A DNA stretch of 64,000 nt from Micractinium sp. NFX-FRZ (lineage: Eukaryota; Chlorophyta; Trebouxiophyceae; Chlorellales; Chlorellaceae), in NCBI GenBank assembly GCA_029339195.1, contig JAPTJF010000037.1, forward strand, positions 1 through 64,000, written 5' to 3'. Within the stretch, counting starts at the first letter, position 1, and every line of letters begins with the position of its first letter. A program made the position numbers and the translations under genes. Of this stretch, positions 21,501-33,000 are shown one piece after another. The notes below the pieces were generated by a model. That model was not told where the DNA came from and made no database searches. It was given only the letters and a program-made list of their open reading frames with translations.

Positions 21501-24500
21501 CGGCGCATCGCGGTCCTGGAGGAGCCGTGGAACCCGGTGTTCAACCTGCAGGTGGGTGGGCACACGATTATGTGTGAGTGGGCATGAGGAAGGCGTTGGG
21601 AGGTGGGGGAGGCGCGGAGAGGGGCCGCCAATTCTGCAGGTGGGTTTGGCGCGGGCAGGGGTGCGGGGTGGGGGCCGTGAAGAACCTGCAGGTGGGGTAC
21701 AGGGCGTGGGGCTAGCTGGGGCCCAGAGTTGCGCTTGCCGGTGGGGCGCGGTGTGGGGTAGTGGGTTGCTGGAAGAGCCGTGGAGACGAGTGTGATGAAT
21801 CCTTCAGGCGGGAGGCGGGGCACCCTGTGAGAGTCAGCATTCGTGACACACGGTGTACATGTGCTGCCTGCGATTGGCGCGGCGCGCCACCTCCTTATGC
21901 CTGGTCTGGCGGTGCACACTGCCCAGCCTGCCCGGCCCGCCTGCCTAAACCCGGCCCCCCGTGTGCGTCGCCTTCCGCAGGCCATCGGCCGCATCTTCCG
22001 GTACGGCCAGACCCAGGAGACGTTTGTGTACCGCCTCGGCTACAACGGCACCTTCCAGGTAACTAGAAGCCCTGCCGCTGCCCTGCCCTCCCTCGGCAGC
22101 CGACACTCCAGTCATGCCATGCCTCCGCTGCCCCACCCCCGCTCACGTAACCTGCCAGCCCCCGCACACTTCCCTGCCCTACAACATGTACTTGTCGCCT
22201 GCCGCCCATATGCCCCTCGCCACCCCTTGCACCGCCCCTGCTGCGCTGCAGTACAACATCTACCTGCGCAACGTAAACAAGGTGGCCCTCTTCCGCCGCG
22301 TCATCGACAGGCAAAACGTGAAAAAGGTGGGAGCCTTGCGAGCCCGCATGGCAGTGCCCGGAGGGCCTTTACCCTGAGCGTGGTTTATTTACCGTGATGG
22401 CACCAGCACCAGAAGCTGGCAGGCATGCAAGAAGACATGTCTTGGCTCCAGTGGCAGCGCTGCAGTGTGTAATACAGCTTTTGAACAAGTGGACCCCGGC
22501 CCCTGCCCGTCCTGCCTGCCCCTGCTGTGCAGGTGCGGGAGGAGCAGGACCAGAAGGAGCTCTCCCTCTACTTCTACCAGCAAGACCAGCCGGATGCACA
22601 GGTAGATAAGTTTGGGAGGCCCCGGCTGGCCCTGGTCGCCCCTGGCTGGCTGTGTGTCGACACGTGCCGGCGCATGCTGAGCTGCCGCAGCGACTGCCAC
22701 ACTTGCCACCACCAGCGCCTGTTGAACATGCGGGGTTGTGCCGGCAGGCAGTGCCAGCGTCCAGCCCCAGTATTGCCCGCCCATCTGGGCTACGAATGGC
22801 CACTTCCCTGGTCACAGGCAAGGCCTGCCAGGACACAGGACCCAGTCCACTCACCTGCGCCACTGACGTCTGCTGCCTGCAGAGCCTGCAGCTGTTCAAT
22901 GACGACCCAGCGCTGGCGGCACTACTGGCAGCGGATGCGCCCCATGCCGGCGACGCTGCGGCGGCAGCAGCGGGCACGCAGGGGCGGAGGATCGTGGCGC
23001 TGGAGGTGTGTATGTGGTGGGGCAGATGCATCTTCCCTGTGCTGCTGCTTTTGATGCTTTGTGCTGGTGTGTAAATAAGCATTGCCTGCCCACAGCTGCT
23101 TGCCTCCCCTCTCTTTCGTGCGCCACCTGCGCAACACTCTCTTGCGCGCTCACCCCTGCCACCTGATCTTGTGTGCTCTCGTCCCTGCAGCCTGTTGTTG
23201 TGTGCGCTCACCCCTGCCACCTGTTCTTGTGTGCTCTCGTCCCTGCAGCCTGTTGTTGTGTGCGCTCACCCCTGCCACCTGTTCTTGTGTGGGCAGCCTG
23301 TTGTTGTGTGCGCTCACCCCTGCCACATGTTCTTGTGTGCTCCTCTCATTTCTGTTCAGGACCACGACAAGAACTTGGCAGACGACCCCTCCCAGAACCT
23401 GACGGCAGCGGAGAAGCGGCGGGCAGCCAAGCAGGCGCGGCGCCAGTGGAAGCGGGTGCATGCGGCTGCGGGGCCTGCGGAAGAGGGCGGCCGTGTGCAG
23501 ACGCGCAGCATGCGAGCCAAGGAGGAGCGGCTGCGCAAGGTGGGTGGGGGTGGAGGGCCCTGGGGAGCGTTGGGAAGTCTAGGGACGGCTGCGTGCCTGG
23601 CGTCAGCCGGGAGCCCCGTGCTGAACGAGTATGGTCCCGCAGCGTCTATCTAAGCCATGTGTGCCCTCTGGCCCCCCTCCCCCCCACAGGTTTATGGCGA
23701 GCTGAGCGACGACGACGACTTTGAGGAGCCGGCCCAGCCTGCAGGCGTGCCAGCTGGCATGCCAGCTGGTGCCCCTCTGGCAGGGCCTCAGGCGGCAGTG
23801 CTGGCGCAGCGGCAGGGGGCAGGTCAGGGGCTGCGACACATGCAGCAGGAGCAGCAGCAGCAGCAGCAGCAGCAGGCACGGCAGCACAGGCAGGCGCCTG
23901 AGCAGCTGCAGCTGCTGCAGCAGCGTGCCATGCAGCAGCAGCAGCAGCAGTACATGATGCAGCTGTACTACCGCCAGCAGCTGCTGCAGCAGCAGGCCAT
24001 GCAGCAGGCCCCCAGGCTGCAGGCTGCGACTGGCGTGCAGCAGCAGCAGCAGCAGCAGCAGCAGCCGTCAATGCAGCAGCACGTGCTTCCCATGGTGCTG
24101 CCGCATCAACAGCAGGCTGTGCCTGCCATGACGTCACACCAGGCGTCCTGGCAGACACGTGGGGCAGGCACACAGCACTTGGCAGCGGCACCTGCAGCAC
24201 CATCAGCCACGGCAACCACTGCAGCAGCATCAGCAGTCTTCTTGCAGCAGCAGCAGGCGCAGCAGAAGCAGCTTCCACCGGGTGTGGCGGCAGCCCGGGC
24301 GGCAGCCGTGGAAGCAGCTGCCGCTAGGGGGCCGCAGGGTGCCGCAAAAGCCGCGCTGCTGGCGGCGCTGAGCCCCACCAAAAAGGTCAAAGGCAGCACC
24401 GCTGCTGGGCCAGTTGAAGCAGCAGCGCCGGCAGGTCAGTCAGCGGCGCTCTCTCAACAGCGTCGCCCCGAGCCACAGCAGGCACAGCAGCAGCAGCAGG

Positions 24501-26034
24501 CACAGCAGCAGCAGCAGGCACCTGTGCCCCATGCCCTGCAGCAGCGCGAGGAGCAGCCGCAGCCTGTGGAGCAGCAGCCGCCAGTGCAGCAGCGGCAGCC
24601 TGTGGAGCAACAGCCGCCAGTGCAGCAGCGGCCAGAGCTGCAGTCCACTCCAGAGGTACACTGGGATGAGGAGCCGCCGCTGGCTGGGCAGCAGCAGGAG
24701 CAGGAGCAGCCACAGCAGCCACAGCATGAGGAGCAGCCGGCAGAACATATGGATGCTGCAGCTTCGAGGAAACGCGGCCGCGGGGCAGAGGCGGCAGAAG
24801 GCGCTTTCCCGCAGCTGACAGCAGCGCAGGGGCAGGGGCAGGAGCAAAGGCAGCAGGCAGCACGGGATCTCAATGCCACGCCTGGTGCCCAGCCAGAGAA
24901 GCGGCAGAGGCTGGACAGCCTGCAGAAACACCAGCAGGATGGACAACAACAGGAGGCTGCTGCCAGTGGTGCGGCAGCTGCTGCAGCAGCAGCGGCTGCA
25001 GGCGCTGACTCACAGCGGCCGGCTGTCCAGCAGCAACAGCAGCAGCCTGCTGCCTCCAGTGAGGTGGCGGCAGCGGCAGCGGCAGGCGGCGGGGGCGCCA
25101 TTTTGCAGCAGCCCTCTGCGCAGGCGCAACCAAACCCGCGCCGGTATAACCTGGGCGGGCTGCTACGACGGGTGCTCAAGTCAAAGCCACCGGCCAGTGC
25201 CAGCCGCAGCCATGGCTCAGCAGCGCACGGCGACAGCGCTGGCGCTGGCGGCGCTGCTGCCTCGGTGCTGCAGCAGGGTGCAGCCTCTGCGCAGCACTCT
25301 CTCTCGCCGCCTGTCTCGGCGGCAGCCGGCCCTGCGCACTCTCCGCCAGCTTTGGCGGCAGCAGCCGCTGCACAGCGCTCGCCATCGCTGCGAGCCTCAG
25401 AAGCGGCCGCCGCTAGACAGTCGCTGCCAGTATCGGCGGCAGGCGGCTCTGTGCAGACGCCGCCACACTCAGCGGCGGGTGCATCTGCTGGGCGCCCGCT
25501 GTCCGTGCCAGCCGCGGCGGCAGCAGCACAGGAGGAGCAGGAGGAGGAGGAGGAGCAGTCCACTGAGCCACGCGGGGCGGCCTCCCTGACACGCAAGCGC
25601 AGCGCCAGTTGCACCTCTGAAGACAGCCTGCTCCCAGGCCTGGCTTCCAGCGGTGGCGGCCGCACGGCGGCAGCACGCGTGGGCACATCACGCATGGCAA
25701 AGCGGGTGCATGCCCAGGAGCGTGAGCAGCAGCAGCAGCAGCAGCAGACTTATAGGCGGAGCCCGCGCCGAGCGGGCGGCGTGGGCGGACAAGGCGGCGG
25801 CGGCGAGGATGTGATTGGTGAGTGGTGGCAGGCTGCATTGTTGGCAGGACGTGCGCTGCTCGTGCCAACACCAGTGCAGGCTGTGTAGTGATGATGCTGG
25901 TGCAAGTGGCTTGGGCCGTGTGCACCCAGAGGCGCTGCCTGGCCAGGGCGCCTTGTGCTTTCACTTGCCTACTCACTGAAGGCAAGTGCTGTTGCCCACA
26001 TTGTTGTGCAGATCTGACGCAAGATGACGACTGA
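8610..26034 (+). CDS. ATRX-type SNF2 chromatin-remodelling ATPase
   Basis: About 39 exons encode about 3,050 residues: 8610-9249, 9421-9643, 9830-10025, 10248-10394, 10635-10773, 10985-11127, 11413-11544, 11692-13050, 13232-13338, 13531-13579, 13744-14255, 14347-14504, 14732-14965, 15159-15250, 15444-15719, 15772-15941, 16132-16149, 16378-16431, 16589-16666, 16941-17024, 17226-17328, 17519-17730, 18051-18139, 18408-18493, 18759-18837, 19122-19239, 19505-19561, 19769-20329, 20562-20674, 20859-20917, 21101-21195, 21450-21551, 21981-22058, 22252-22326, 22533-22601, 22883-23005, 23360-23539, 23690-25817, 26012-26034. Phases agree except near 14255 and 15719, where a boundary is unsure. The ATPase core shows PHQIQGLQFLWNAL, HHMGLGKTLQTI (Walker A), VVVDEAHVIKTE (DEAH) and LTGYPLQNNLTE; the helicase C lobe shows GTHGINLVSCRR and AIGRIFRYGQTQETFVYRL. 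The subsequent NVNKVALFRRVIDRQNV places it in the ATRX branch of the Rad54-like group (nuclear, nucleosome/heterochromatin remodelling). The N-terminal 1,400 residues are Ala/Gln/Glu-rich with a possible reader and cysteine cluster (13744-14504). The last 700 residues are Gln/Ala-rich. GC donors occur at 11545, 15251 and 17025. One-gene status of the 5' third rests on phase continuity, not transcripts. Confidence 0.85.
9496..9527 (+). repeat. Coding CAG tract (polyglutamine)
   Basis: About ten CAG codons in exon 2 of the ATRX-like gene encode a Gln run followed by Glu. Similar coding CAG runs occur in the last large exon at about 23845-23875, 24037-24064, 24483-24520 and 25724-25748. Confidence 0.9.
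13744..14504 (+). other. Possible chromatin-reader plus zinc-finger-like segment of the ATRX-like protein
   Basis: Exons 11-12 encode CLDLQHLRPAVSVGPPLG and VWLGGIYEMDLL, reminiscent of a Tudor/Agenet-type surface. A cysteine cluster follows: CARCGMWREF, then GCRSCAGCKRPKSF once the intron 14256-14346 is removed, then a Trp-rich tail (RTWNVGEQKWDASKRFSDW). The CxxC-x-WR pattern recalls a CW-type finger, but the later cysteines do not fit that family well. Domain names are tentative; the cysteine spacing is seen directly, but the splice joining the two halves is inferred from phase. Confidence 0.4.
16132..16149 (+). other. 18-base micro-exon of the ATRX-like gene
   Basis: A CAG acceptor at 16129-16131 is followed by six codons (VLDFQA) and a GTAGGT donor. 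Including it keeps phase and joins QGLQFLWNAL to DAEVAGGCMLAHHMG with spacing expected between motifs Q and I of the ATPase. Confidence 0.65.
21552..21980 (+). other. Intron with fragments of the preceding exon's 3' end
   Basis: The exon ending at 21551 finishes with a segment encoding LEEPWNPVFNLQ and then GTGGGT. Inside the following intron, fragments of the same end recur: AACCTGCAGGTGGGG at about 21682-21696 and CTGGAAGAGCCGTGGA at about 21769-21784, with a further CTGCAGGTGGG at about 21634. They appear to be degenerate tandem copies of the exon/intron junction and are not open in a useful frame. Confidence 0.5.
23146..23340 (+). repeat. 58-base tandem repeat in an intron
   Basis: Units starting GCGCTCACCCCTGCCACCTG begin at 23146, 23204, 23262 and 23310; the spacing is 58, 58 and 48 bases. 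The repeat lies in the intron 23006-23359 of the ATRX-like gene. Two units contain CCCTGCAG (about 23183-23190 and 23241-23248), which looks like an additional splice acceptor; the inferred real one is TTCAG at 23355-23359. Confidence 0.9.
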
Positions 26035-27694
26035 CGCCCTCCCCAACGCCCAGCAGCGGAGAGGCGGCGGCGCCGTCTCGGGTTTGAACAGGCTGGCCCA
26101 GTGAACAGATGCTGAACAGGATCTACGCGGTTGCAGAATGTCGTGTTCTGCACGTTGTTCTGCTTTAATTGATTTCGGGAGAAAGGAACGCCGACGTGGA
26201 CAGTACGAGCGCGCGGGTGCAGTGCACGAACCCGGGCCTTGCGTTCAGCGTTGGGTTTTCGGAGCCTGTACGTTGATAAATGAAAAAATGCATGTGACGG
26301 GCGCGAAAATGGGTCGCGGCGAGCTTTCGCACAGCTTGCTCGCATGGACCCGCTGCCTTCGACCGAGAGGGGAGTGTACTGGAGGGCATCCACCAAGAGC
26401 GTACCCGCCTGTCTGCCGCTCTGCTGAGGGCCTGTGGCGGCTGCTGAAGTTATCTACTCGCTGGTTGGGGCGTGGGGAAGTGGGAGCGGGGGGCTGCTCA
26501 CTACCACCACCGCCACCAGCTGGGCGCTGCGCGGCCGATATGCACTTGACCCAAGGAACTGCCTGCTGCTGCAGGACTTTGCACTCGCATCGGCTGCACC
26601 CTCTGCATGAAGTTCCACATCTGAATATTCCGCTTCTCTGGCTGTTTATTCAAGCTTCAAGCATCTGCGCAGCCTGTCGGACGGCACATCAGCCAACTGT
26701 CGGGCTGGCAGCATGCCGGCTCACAGCGGCTGGGCGCTGGAGGCCAACAGCCTCGCTAAAGAAGTGGAAAGAGCGTGCCTGTAGGGGCTCGGCAAGGGCA
26801 ATCGATAGATCTGCCACCCGTGTCAGTTGGGCAAGCTTCGGTCCAAGCAAGTGATGCAGCCGCTGCTGGCAGGCTGGGCAGGTGCCACACCCGCGGGCTC
26901 ATGCCACCATACACTCCCCGGCAGCCGCAGGCTGCAACTGAGGGTGCAGCACTGCTTCGCAATCCTTGCCTCGGAATTGGAATTGCATGCGGCCCTGCTG
27001 GGATTGACACGCGTTTGGGGAAGTTTCCAGGCGGGTGCAGCGGTCGGTGCAGAGGACCTGTGCAGCCGCCAGGAGAGGGGTGTGCTGCGAGCACGGCGCT
27101 GCCGAGGCCGCACTCAAAGACAGCAGATTTGTCTCGCGACAAGTTGAAAGCGCCCGCTCATTCGAATACCCCCTTTAATCGCGCACAGAGAGCAGGAACA
27201 TCTGGACAGCGTGGCGCCAGCCTGGCAGTGTTCATCCACGCACTGTGCAGGACAACACGGCTCCCGTCGGCACAACGAGGGGCCACAGACGAGAGAAGTT
27301 GATTGGGAGCAGCTAGGAGACAGCACCGTTTATAACCAGGGAGCTGGCGAGGGCCTGACCACCCGTGGCTAGGAAACGAAGCGCTCCAGCGGCCCGTCGA
27401 GTCCTTTCCAAGTATAGAGGCTCGAAATATTATAACGATGCGCTCACGGCCTCTCCCGTGAGCTGTAGCAAAAGGAGGTGAGCTGCTCGGACAGCGTTTG
27501 TTCCGACGCCCCACTAGTGGCACGCGGCGTCCTTTTGTGGGGCGCTTGCTCATTCTCAAAGCACATCGCGTGCACCGTTGTGCGCCGGCGGGCAAGGACC
27601 TCTGGTACGAGGAGGGCGCAAGGACGGGGAGGATTGCCTCCCGCCGAGCAAAAGCGACTCGAAAACCCCGCTTCTGTGCTGCAGACACTAGTGC
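26035..27694. other. Intergenic region between ATRX-like gene and cysteine-rich gene 1
   Basis: This 1.66 kb region should hold the 3' UTR of the ATRX-like gene at the left and the promoter and 5' UTR of the downstream gene at the right. TATA-like TTTATAA lies at about 27329-27335 and an AT-rich ATATTATAA at about 27427-27436. I did not find an obvious TGTAA signal close to the stop at 26034. No gene or repeat is recognised. Confidence 0.45.
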
Positions 27695-28627
27695 ATGGCG
27701 CCGCCGCACAGAAAGGCGGCCCTGGCGCTGCTCTTGGCCGTGCTGGCGGCGGCCGTCCTGGACGGCGCCGCCGCCCTGACGTGCAATGCCGGTGAGCGCC
27801 CGCGGCGGCCGTGCAGAGCAGCCTGGTGGCACCGCGGGCTGCTTCAGTCACACCAGCGCAGCTAAATCACGGTGGGCATGTCAGCAGCGTCAGAGAGGCC
27901 GGCCTGCTGCAGCATAACCCTTCCGCCGCGTGCTGTGTCATGCAGGTACCGCCGGCCGCCTGAGACTGGACCTGGTTAGCGCCACAGACCCAGCCGACCC
28001 GCTGGCACGCTGCCTCACTAGCCTCACTGTCAACATTGGCGGGGACTGCAAGGCGAGCTCGCAGCTGCTGCCGACCGGCCGCTGGCATGCTGCTGGAAGC
28101 GCCTGCCCGCCTGCATGGGCACGAGTCGCTGGCTTGCCGTCCGTCGTCTGCATCGTGCTGCGACGGGCTTGTGCGCCCACCTCGCTCCATTGCATGACCC
28201 GCAGCATCTGTCGTTATCTGCACCTGCCCCCTCGCAGGTGTCTGTGACGGCATTGAACTCGGGCGGTTCTTACGTGGACGGCATCTGGTCGCAGCTACCG
28301 GCTCAGACGTATGCGCGCTACGTGCCCTGCCCAGAGGGCGAGGGCAGCCAGCTGGCACCCGCCAGCATGGCAGATGTGCCAGTCAAAGTACGGCAGGCGC
28401 TGGCAGAGTATGTGTACGGCCCCAGCCGGCCGCTCTCGCTGCTGGCTTCTGGCGGCGTGACATATGCGGCTGGCCGTGTGACCCTCCAGCGGACAAGCGG
28501 GGCAGTGCTGGAGTATGCAATCACTCAGGTGGGTGGGGAATGGTGCTCAGGTGCTGCCACCGGCACGGCGCCAGGTGCTCTAGCAGTACCACCAGTGCAG
28601 CGTGCGGTACCGCTTCTACTGCCGCCA

Positions 28628-28665
<38 letters not shown>

Positions 28666-30004
28666 GCCGCTGCAGCCGCTGCAGCCGCTGCCGCCTGCGG
28701 CTACTGCTGCTGCTGCTGCGTACGCTGCTGTTGGCGGCGCAGCTGCTGCAGTTGCTGGTGATGCCGTTGATTGGGCTGCCCGGGCTTTTACAACCTATAT
28801 CTTGCTTCCAAATAATCGCAGAGCACAATCAGGGCAGCAGACCTGGACCCAGCCATCACCGTCCTCTCAGCCTGCAGCAACCTGCCCGTTCCAGCCAGCC
28901 AGTGCCGAGACAGCACAGCGGCAGCGGGCGTGGCGACTGAGTGCGATCCCGGTGCCTACGGCATTCTGGTTGGCAGCGGCGTCAAGGCATGCGCCCTGTG
29001 CCCGGCAGGCACTTTTGGGGATGACGGCTTCACCTGCACAGCGTGCGATCCCGGCCAGTTCAACGGGCGCGTGGGGGAGACAACTTGCATGAGCTGCGAT
29101 GAGGGCACCTACTCAACGGGAGGTGCGCTGGGTGGTGTGGCTGTTACGTGCACGCTGTGGTTCAGTCTCGGTGTTGAGACGGTGCACTGGACAGGCCACA
29201 CTTGCAGTGCTGGGCATGCTGTGGTGCTGAGCTCGCCTCACAGCTGCCCCATCTGACCTGCACCCGCTGCATCTGCCTTTGCTCCGCTGCGCTCTGCAGG
29301 CCTCTCCACCTGCCTGCCCTGCCCCACCGGCACTTACCAAGGAAACCAGGGCGCCAGCAGCTGCGAAAGCTGGTGAGAGTGCGCCTGAGCCGGCAACTAG
29401 CAGCCGCTTTTGGGTCGCCCCTGCTCCTCTGCACTGCCGCCACGGATGGTAGGGTGCCAGCGGCCCTCGCTGACTGCCCTCTCTTTCACGCCCCTGCAGC
29501 CCCGGCGACTCCTTTGCCTGGATCCCGGGCAGCACGGTGTGTGTGCGCTGCGTCCAGGGCATGCCCGAGATATGCGCCGGGGGGGCGTGCAGCGGCACCA
29601 GCCCCGCATCCCAAGGTGAGACCCGCCACCGCTGCTGCGTCCCAGCGCGCACAGCAGGCGTGGCGGGCACCTGGCTTGTGCCTGGCTCGCTTCTGGCCTG
29701 CCCCTGGCTCGCACTTTGAGCAAGCAAGCCTTGACCACCTGGCATGCCTCCCTTCAAACTGCAGTGTTGCATCATCACACCCGGCCTCCCTCCCTCCCTC
29801 CATGCAGGGACCCACATTGTATCCGTGGGCAGGCTGACCTGCTCCTCTGGCGCCCTGGCAGGCAGCTACGAGGTCAAGGCCGCAACCAAGTGCAGCTCAT
29901 GGTCGACAGCCAGCCCCACCCTGCAGCTGGGCATCTCTGTTGCAGCGGTGAGGCGCTTGTGTGCGCGACAGCTGGCACGCGGGCAGGCTAGATTGCGCTT
30001 GGGC

Positions 30005-30039
<35 letters not shown>

Positions 30040-33000
30040 AGGCAACTGACGGAACAGCTGCCAGCTCTGCTCTGCTCTACCCCACCCTACCTCACCAGAT
30101 CTCACCCGCCACTCTGCTCTGTCGTCGTGCCATCTGCCGCAGGACTGCTCCGTGGACATCCTGCCCATCTCCGACCCCGCCCCAGGCTGCGCAGACCCGC
30201 TCACTGCCACCGCGGGCTACGGGTACAGCGACCTTCAGATGCGGGGCTACTACGCCTGGGACCCCGCTGTCTCCCAGTTTGCCATCCGCTCTCTGCTCCC
30301 CTCCGAGTGGGCAAGCAGGTGAGGGGCACTTTCCAGCGAGCACATGGGCTGCCATGGGCGCTCATGCTCGGAAGCAGGAAGAGGCCGCATGGCACGCAGG
30401 CAGTTGGGGGTGGGGCGCGCAAACAGCAGGAGGCTTCGCCCCCGCCCTGCCCCGCCTGCCCTACCTGCCCCGCCTGGCCAGCCTGTCCTCCCCTGCCTGC
30501 CCTTCCTGCGGGCCTCTGTCCGTGTAGACAGCAACTGAGGCGCTCCTTTTGGCCACCCCCACCCCCACTCCTTGCCTGCAGTGCCTCCCTGTTGACCATC
30601 AGCACAATTAATGGTGCCGATGTCAACATCAGGTTCTGGCCTGCCACCTCAGACCCTGGAGCAGCGCTGCAGTCAAGTGTGAGTGCCACTCTACCTGTGA
30701 AGGGGGCAGCAGATGCTGGGGCCTGCATGTGTTATGGCCGTGCCGCTTTAAACAGCAAGCTGCACCGGCTGCCCCTGACCGCTTGCTCGAGCTGTCACTT
30801 GTCCCTGTCTGCAGTCCTGCTCGGCAGTGCTGACGACGCAGGGAGGCCAGGTGGTGGGTGTGCCTGCCACCCCCATCCCCACCTGCCCGGCCGGCTCGTA
30901 CGCTGTTACTGGCCAGTTCTGCCGCCCGTGGTGAGTGCGGGCGCCTCAATACTTTGCTTAAGCGGCGCTGGCTGGCGGCGGGCATGCTAAGGTGCCATTT
31001 TTGGAGGTATTGCCTTCTTTTTCTGAGCTGTATGTATGTCCCCAACCCTCGTGTGGAGCTCCTTCCACCAATCCCGCCCCCTTCCTGCCACCCTGCAGCC
31101 CCACGGGCTTCACCTGCACAGGGGGCAAGAGGACCGCCTGCCAAGCTGGTGAGCGCCTTGCTGGCTGAATGGTCGGGCTGATACCTGCCCTGTAGACCTG
31201 GCCACTTGTCCCTGCGGAGGCCGGCCGCCTGCCTGCCCTGCCCTACCCACTGCCCTCCCTCCGCCCTCTGTGCCCACCCGGCCTGCTCCTCTCCCCACCA
31301 ACCGTGCAGGCACCGCCAACCCGATCCTGGGCCTGGGTGCCGCCACCTGCCCGGCATGCAACCCCAGCACCAACGGAGGCTTCACATCCACCGCCCGCTC
31401 CGCTTACTGCTCCATGCCTGCCGTCGACACCGATTGCATGACGTCCGGCTCTGCACGTGAGGCCGCCTGTCAGGCCGGCAAGACTGTGTGCTGCTGCCTC
31501 TTACCTCACATGCTGTTACCACACATGCTGCATTTGGCTGCATTAGACAATGCCAGCTGCAGCGGAGAGAGCCAGAAGTGGGTTGGCTGATCAAATCCCA
31601 AGGGGCCCACCCAACCCACATCCACACATTCACACACTCCTTCTTGCAGCTGTTGGCATGGAATTCTCCGAGGTCAAGCGCGCCTGCGTGCCCTGCCCCG
31701 CTGGCACCAGGCGGGACGACGCCACCAAGTCCTGCGTGCCCTGGTGAGTGGCAAGTGCTCATCAGGCACAGCATGCACGGCATGCATGCCTCCTGCCGCT
31801 ACGCTCGTTTGCAGCTTGCTGCCTCCGCCACCTATGCAAGCACGGGCCTCACATGCATGCGTCCCACCGCTCTCCTGCTGTCCTGCTTGCAGCCCAGCTG
31901 GCGAGTACTCGGGGCCGGGTGCGGTGACGTGCACGGCGTGCCCCATTGGCCAGGTGCGTCTGGGGGGATGCAGTGTGGGGTGGGCGCTGACGGGATGCCT
32001 GGGTGGCACACGAGGTACTATCACCACAGAATGACGCAGCACAGAAATGTGCAGCACAGCGTGCATGTCGCGCCCCGCAGGCCAGGTGGGCATAGATGTG
32101 TCTGGCCCGACATGACTGCTTTAGCATGGCATGGCCAGCGCAGCACTGCATCAGAGCGCACCGCATGACACAGCGTGATGCACATGTGCCGCTGGGTGGC
32201 CTGCTCGCCTCCTCCCGCCCGCCCACCTGTCTGCGTGCTCGCTTCACCGTCCCTCCTGTTATGTGGACCGCCCCGCTGCCCGCAGTTCAACCCCAGCACC
32301 GGGCTGGCAGACCAGACTGCCAAGACAGGCCTCGCCTGCCTGCGCTGCCCCGAAGGCAGCATAGCCCTGTCAGGCTTGCAGACGGCGGCTGGCGTGAGCA
32401 ATGCTGACATGGCCACTGGTGCCACCTTCTGCGGCGCCTGGTGAGCTCTCCTGTGCCTGGAGGCTGCAGGCAGCACACAGCCGGCATGGCTAGTGAGGGA
32501 GGGAGAAATGCGCCCCTCTCCGAGCCTGCCACTGCACACCCCCTCAACTGATTGCACGCCACCTTGCCGCCCTTCCCACTCCCCTGCAGCCCGGCGGGCA
32601 CGTGGCAGGACACGTCAGAGCCCACCAAAGCGTGCAAGTCGTGCGCCACCTGGCCGGGGTACGGCAAGTACACGTACCGCAGCGGCGACGCCCTGCCCGA
32701 AAACAACGAGTGCAAGCGCATCCCCACAGGTGCGGTGCATGTCTGAAGCGTAACCTGCCCTGTCTTGTGATTGCGGTTACGCAGCAGCCAGGCAGCCAGA
32801 TACAAATTGCTGAAGACACTTGCAGCAAGCCTTGACCACACGCTGCCATACCTCCCTACCTCCTGCAGGCTACAAGCTCAAGGACCCCACCCACGCCGAG
32901 ATTGAGCTGTGTGAGGCAGGCACGGTGTCCTTCTGGAGCCCCGACAACAGCGAGCGCTGGCCCAATGGCGGAGGCGCCGAGGAGCAGGCCTGCATTGCCT

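Noticed and set aside
23146..23340. Short repeats considered as a CRISPR array
   Set aside because: The units are directly adjacent with no unique spacers, and the context is a eukaryotic intron.
24454..25695. Minus-strand open frame of 413 codons, Cys/Ser-rich
   Set aside because: It is the antisense of the large Gln/Ala-rich exon 23690-25817; the runs of Cys come from reverse-read CAG repeats.
26035..27694. Search for a small gene or tRNA in the largest intergenic gap
   Set aside because: No cloverleaf, splice-consistent exon set or conserved motif was found; it is left as UTR and promoter.
28529..28821. Leucine-rich hydrophobic open frame across intron 3 of both cysteine-rich genes, as a possible membrane segment
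   Set aside because: Intron lengths 293 and 283 would shift the frame of the well-conserved exon 4 in different ways; the leucines come from CTG repeats, and the splice sites at both ends are good.
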